From Bradyrhizobium diversitatis (GTDB taxonomy: Bacteria > Pseudomonadota > Alphaproteobacteria > Rhizobiales > Xanthobacteraceae), in contig NZ_JACEGD010000011.1 of the NCBI RefSeq assembly GCF_016031635.1, forward strand, positions 124,001 through 188,000: a stretch of DNA of 64,000 bases. Direction: 5' to 3'. The translations under genes were made by a program, and so were the position numbers. The notes under the pieces were generated by a model, which saw nothing but the letters and a program-made list of their open reading frames with translations, was not told the DNA's origin and did not search any database. This document shows, one piece after another, positions 62,310 to 64,000 of this stretch (the first letter of the stretch is position 1; each line of letters begins with the position of its first letter).

Positions 62310-62948
62310 ATGAGCCTCTCGGGTATGCTGCGCACACAGCGCTTCGACGATTACCGCTTCTACCACCAGAGCACCGTCAACCAGACACTGCATCTCTTCA
62401 GCGCCGTGATCTTCCTGTTCTGCTACGCGCTGCTGTTCGTAGACCCCGCGCTCGCCGGCATCGTCGGCTGGCTTGCGATGCTGACGCGGCAGACCGGGCA
62501 TTTCTTCTTCGAGCCGAACGGCTATGACGCCGTCAACGACGTCAGCAACGAGTACAAGGAAGCGATCAAGGTCGGCTACAACCAGACCCGCAAGATCATC
62601 TTGCTCTTCGTCTGGGGCAGCGCGCCGATCGCGCTGTATTTCCATCCGACGCTGTTCGGACTTTTCGATGCGCCGGCCGGGCGTCTCGACTTCATCCGGC
62701 ATGTCGGCACGCTCTGGCTCGCGATCGGTATCGGCGGCGGACTGGCGCGCATGCTCCAGCTCTTCGTCACGCGCGACCTCACGACCGGCCTGGTATGGGC
62801 GTTCAAGGTGCTGACCGACCCGTTCCATAACATCGCGCTGTACTGGAATTCGCCGCTCAAGCTGATGCGCGGCGAACTGATCGACACCGCGATAGCGGAG
62901 GCGGATTGGGGCGACGAAGACGCCGAGGAAGCCGCCCACCTGACCTGA
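62310..62948 (+). CDS. Membrane protein resembling Mpo1/DUF962 family
   Basis: 212 residues with four likely membrane helices. YRFYHQSTVNQTLHLFSA (about 15-32) and LTRQTGHFFFEPNGYDAVND (about 60-80) parallel the His-x-Asn-x3-His and Q-x-x-GH-x-x-FE motifs of Mpo1-like proteins, which oxygenate 2-hydroxy fatty acids using Fe. Conserved His at 19, 27 and 66 could bind metal. Family assignment is by motif only. AGCGAGGAACGAGG precedes the ATG. Confidence 0.6.
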   Translation: MSLSGMLRTQRFDDYRFYHQSTVNQTLHLFSAVIFLFCYALLFVDPALAGIVGWLAMLTRQTGHFFFEPNGYDAVNDVSNEYKEAIKVGYNQTRKIILLFVWGSAPIALYFHPTLFGLFDAPAGRLDFIRHVGTLWLAIGIGGGLARMLQLFVTRDLTTGLVWAFKVLTDPFHNIALYWNSPLKLMRGELIDTAIAEADWGDEDAEEAAHLT

Positions 62949-62987
62949 CCGATGCACGCGAGGCGCGGTGTTCGGCAAAACGCCCGC

Positions 62988-63015
62988 TTGACAAGCTCCC
63001 ACAATCACATGTATT
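62988..63015 (+). promoter_or_regulatory. Sigma-70-type promoter for argD leader
   Basis: TTGACA (62988-62993), 16-nt spacer, TGTATT (63010-63015; four of six to TATAAT). Transcription would begin about 63021-63023, three to five bases before the leader-peptide ATG at 63026. Confidence 0.6.
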
Positions 63016-63025
63016 GCCGCGCCCC

Positions 63026-63115
63026 ATGATCAACCGGACCAACCAGCGCACCGCCATGCTCCGTCGTCGCTCCCGCGACGATGAGAGGGTGCGCCATGTC
63101 CGACGACGCCGCTGA
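63026..63115 (+). CDS. Candidate arginine-rich leader peptide of argD
   Basis: 29-residue frame MINRTNQRTAMLRRRSRDDE, RVRHVRRRR, stop. Twelve of 29 codons are Arg, in two runs (CGT CGT CGC at 63062-63070; CGA CGA CGC CGC at 63101-63112). There is no ribosome-binding site, but the predicted transcript starts within five bases of the ATG, so leaderless initiation is expected, as known for trpL of Sinorhizobium. Followed by an intrinsic terminator and argD. Interpreted as the sensing frame of a ribosome-mediated attenuator; coding is inferred, not proven. Confidence 0.65.
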   Translation: MINRTNQRTAMLRRRSRDDERVRHVRRRR

Positions 63116-63155
63116 ACCACTAGAATTCAGCTCAAGTCTTCGAGAAGGCCGCACC
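63088..63155 (+). promoter_or_regulatory. Candidate antiterminator pairing
   Basis: GGTGCG-CC (63088-63095, inside the leader frame after the first Arg run) can pair with GG-C-CGCACC (63147-63155), which is the 5' arm of the terminator: 8 bp with one bulged C. Terminator and antiterminator are mutually exclusive. Confidence 0.5.
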
Positions 63156-63181
63156 CGCAAGGTGCGGCCTTTCTGCTTTTT
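63145..63181 (+). terminator. Strong intrinsic terminator upstream of argD (attenuator)
   Basis: Perfect 11-bp stem AAGGCCGCACC / GGTGCGGCCTT (63145-63155 with 63161-63171), loop CGCAA, then TCTGCTTTTT. It lies 30 nt after the leader-frame stop and 36 nt before the argD start, so it can only be useful as a regulated terminator or as the end of a separate short RNA. Confidence 0.88.
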
Positions 63182-63217
63182 GCGCCCGTTTTCCACCCGC
63201 CTCCAGAGGAGATCGAC

Positions 63218-64000
63218 ATGACCACGCATCCGTATGACGCGCTGATGGACATCACCGCACGGCCCAAGACCGTGTTCGTCCGCGGCGCCGGCTCCTACCT
63301 CTGGGACGACAGCCGCAAGCGCTATCTTGATTTCGTGCAGGGCTGGGCCGTGAACTGCCTCGGCCACTCCCCGCCCGCGGTCGCTGACGCGCTTGGCGCG
63401 CAAGCCAAGCGGCTGCTGACGCCGAGCCCGGCTTTCTACAACGAGCCGAGCCTCAAGCTCGCGCAAGCACTCGTCGAGAACAGTGCTTTCGACCAGGTGT
63501 TCTTCGCCAACTCCGGCGCGGAGGCCAATGAAGGCGCGATCAAGCTGGCGCGCAAATTTGGCAGCGTGCACAAGGGCGGTGCGTTCGAGATCATCAGCTT
63601 CGAAGGCGGCTTCCACGGCCGGACGCTGGCGACGATGTCGGCCTCGGGCAAGAAGGCGTTCGAGCCGCTGTTCGAGCCGAAGGTCGCAGGCTTCAAGAAG
63701 GCAAGGCTCAACGACATCGCCTCGGTCGAAAAGCTGATCAACGACAACACCGTCGCCGTGATGCTGGAGCCGATCCAGGGGGAATCCGGCGTGTGGCCCG
63801 CGACCGACCAGTTCCTGCAGCAATTGCGCGCGCTCACCGAGGCGCACGGCCTGCTCCTGATCTTCGACGAGATCCAGACCGGCATGGGTCGGACCGGAAA
63901 GCTCTTCCACTACGAGCACACCGGGATTGCGCCCGACATCATGACGCTCGGCAAGGGCATCGGCGGCGGCGTGCCGCTCGCCGCCCTGCTCGCGACCGAG
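63218..64000 (+). CDS. argD: Acetylornithine aminotransferase family, 5' part only
   Basis: First 261 residues of a class III PLP aminotransferase; the gene runs off the window. Seen: DVQG-like [77 protein letters not shown] and the PLP-lysine motif [17 protein letters not shown]. Overall similarity is to ArgD, which makes N-acetylornithine in arginine synthesis; the Arg-rich leader supports this over other class III enzymes. GAGGAG lies 6-7 nt before the ATG. Confidence 0.92.
   Translation, partial: MTTHPYDALMDITARPKTVFVRGAGSYLWDDSRKRYLDFVQGWAVNCLGHSPPAVADALGAQAKRLLTPSPAFYNEPSLKLAQALVENSAFDQVFFANSGAEANEGAIKLARKFGSVHKGGAFEIISFEGGFHGRTLATMSASGKKAFEPLFEPKVAGFKKARLNDIASVEKLINDNTVAVMLEPIQGESGVWPATDQFLQQLRALTEAHGLLLIFDEIQTGMGRTGKLFHYEHTGIAPDIMTLGKGIGGGVPLAALLATE

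Noticed and set aside
1..64000. CRISPR arrays, prophage, insertion sequences, integrases
   Set aside because: No regularly spaced direct repeats and no transposase, integrase or phage structural motif in any frame; the repeats found are isolated palindromes.

Overview
The window is a chromosomal segment of a high-GC alphaproteobacterium, most likely Bradyrhizobium or a close relative in the Nitrobacteraceae. This rests on gene content, on many short lineage-type small proteins (DUF1236, DUF1476, CGHG-repeat secreted proteins, 30-60 residue membrane peptides), on two sites matching the general-stress sigma factor EcfG consensus, and on several families of short dispersed palindromic repeats in intergenic spacers. 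No prophage, insertion sequence, CRISPR array or rRNA is visible. The one structural RNA gene recognised is tRNA-Ser(UGA) at 20961-21050.

Layout. 1-4.1 kb: the 3' end of an acyl-CoA synthetase, convergent with a three-gene TRAP transporter (dctQ-dctM-dctP). 4.2-10.9 kb: a minus-strand housekeeping run (D-Ala-D-Ala carboxypeptidase, tmk, holB, metG, tatD, MBL-fold hydrolase) in which metG has a long Lys/Ala-rich N-terminal extension and the MBL protein ends early. 11-21 kb: an epoxide-hydrolase-like protein, an RlpA-like lipoprotein, small proteins, UPF0114, GNAT, the F1 zeta inhibitor (DUF1476), an EEP-family protein and a phospholipase D-VTT fusion. 21-30.6 kb: ilvD and a six-gene peptide/opine-type ABC import operon headed by a TIM-barrel protein. 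31-39.6 kb: DUF1236, a GrlR-like protein, nadE, a PHA-synthase-like hydrolase, pncA, glk, a receiver protein and an LTXXQ protein. 40-45.6 kb: a CUT1 sugar ABC operon with a terminal 2-hydroxyacid dehydrogenase. 45.7-50.5 kb: hypotheticals, DUF1993, a PheC-like periplasmic cyclohexadienyl dehydratase, DUF2147, cupin and RraA. 50.8-53.4 kb: pxpB-pxpC-pxpA (5-oxoprolinase). 53.8-59.3 kb: nitrate assimilation genes (nasT, nasS, ferredoxin-type nitrite reductase nirA, and a reductase with an Fe-S motif instead of flavodoxin). 59.4-64 kb: rimO, a hypothetical, an Mpo1-like membrane protein and the start of argD.

The most interesting region lies just upstream of argD. A TTGACA promoter is followed almost at once by an ATG opening a 29-codon frame with 12 Arg codons. 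A strong intrinsic terminator comes next, and the 3' half of the small frame can pair with the 5' arm of that terminator. This has every part of a classical ribosome-mediated arginine attenuator with a near-leaderless leader peptide. A second regulatory RNA is suggested in the 334-nt nasS-nirA spacer, where a hairpin with an A1/G4 hexaloop fits recognition by the ANTAR antiterminator NasT encoded upstream.
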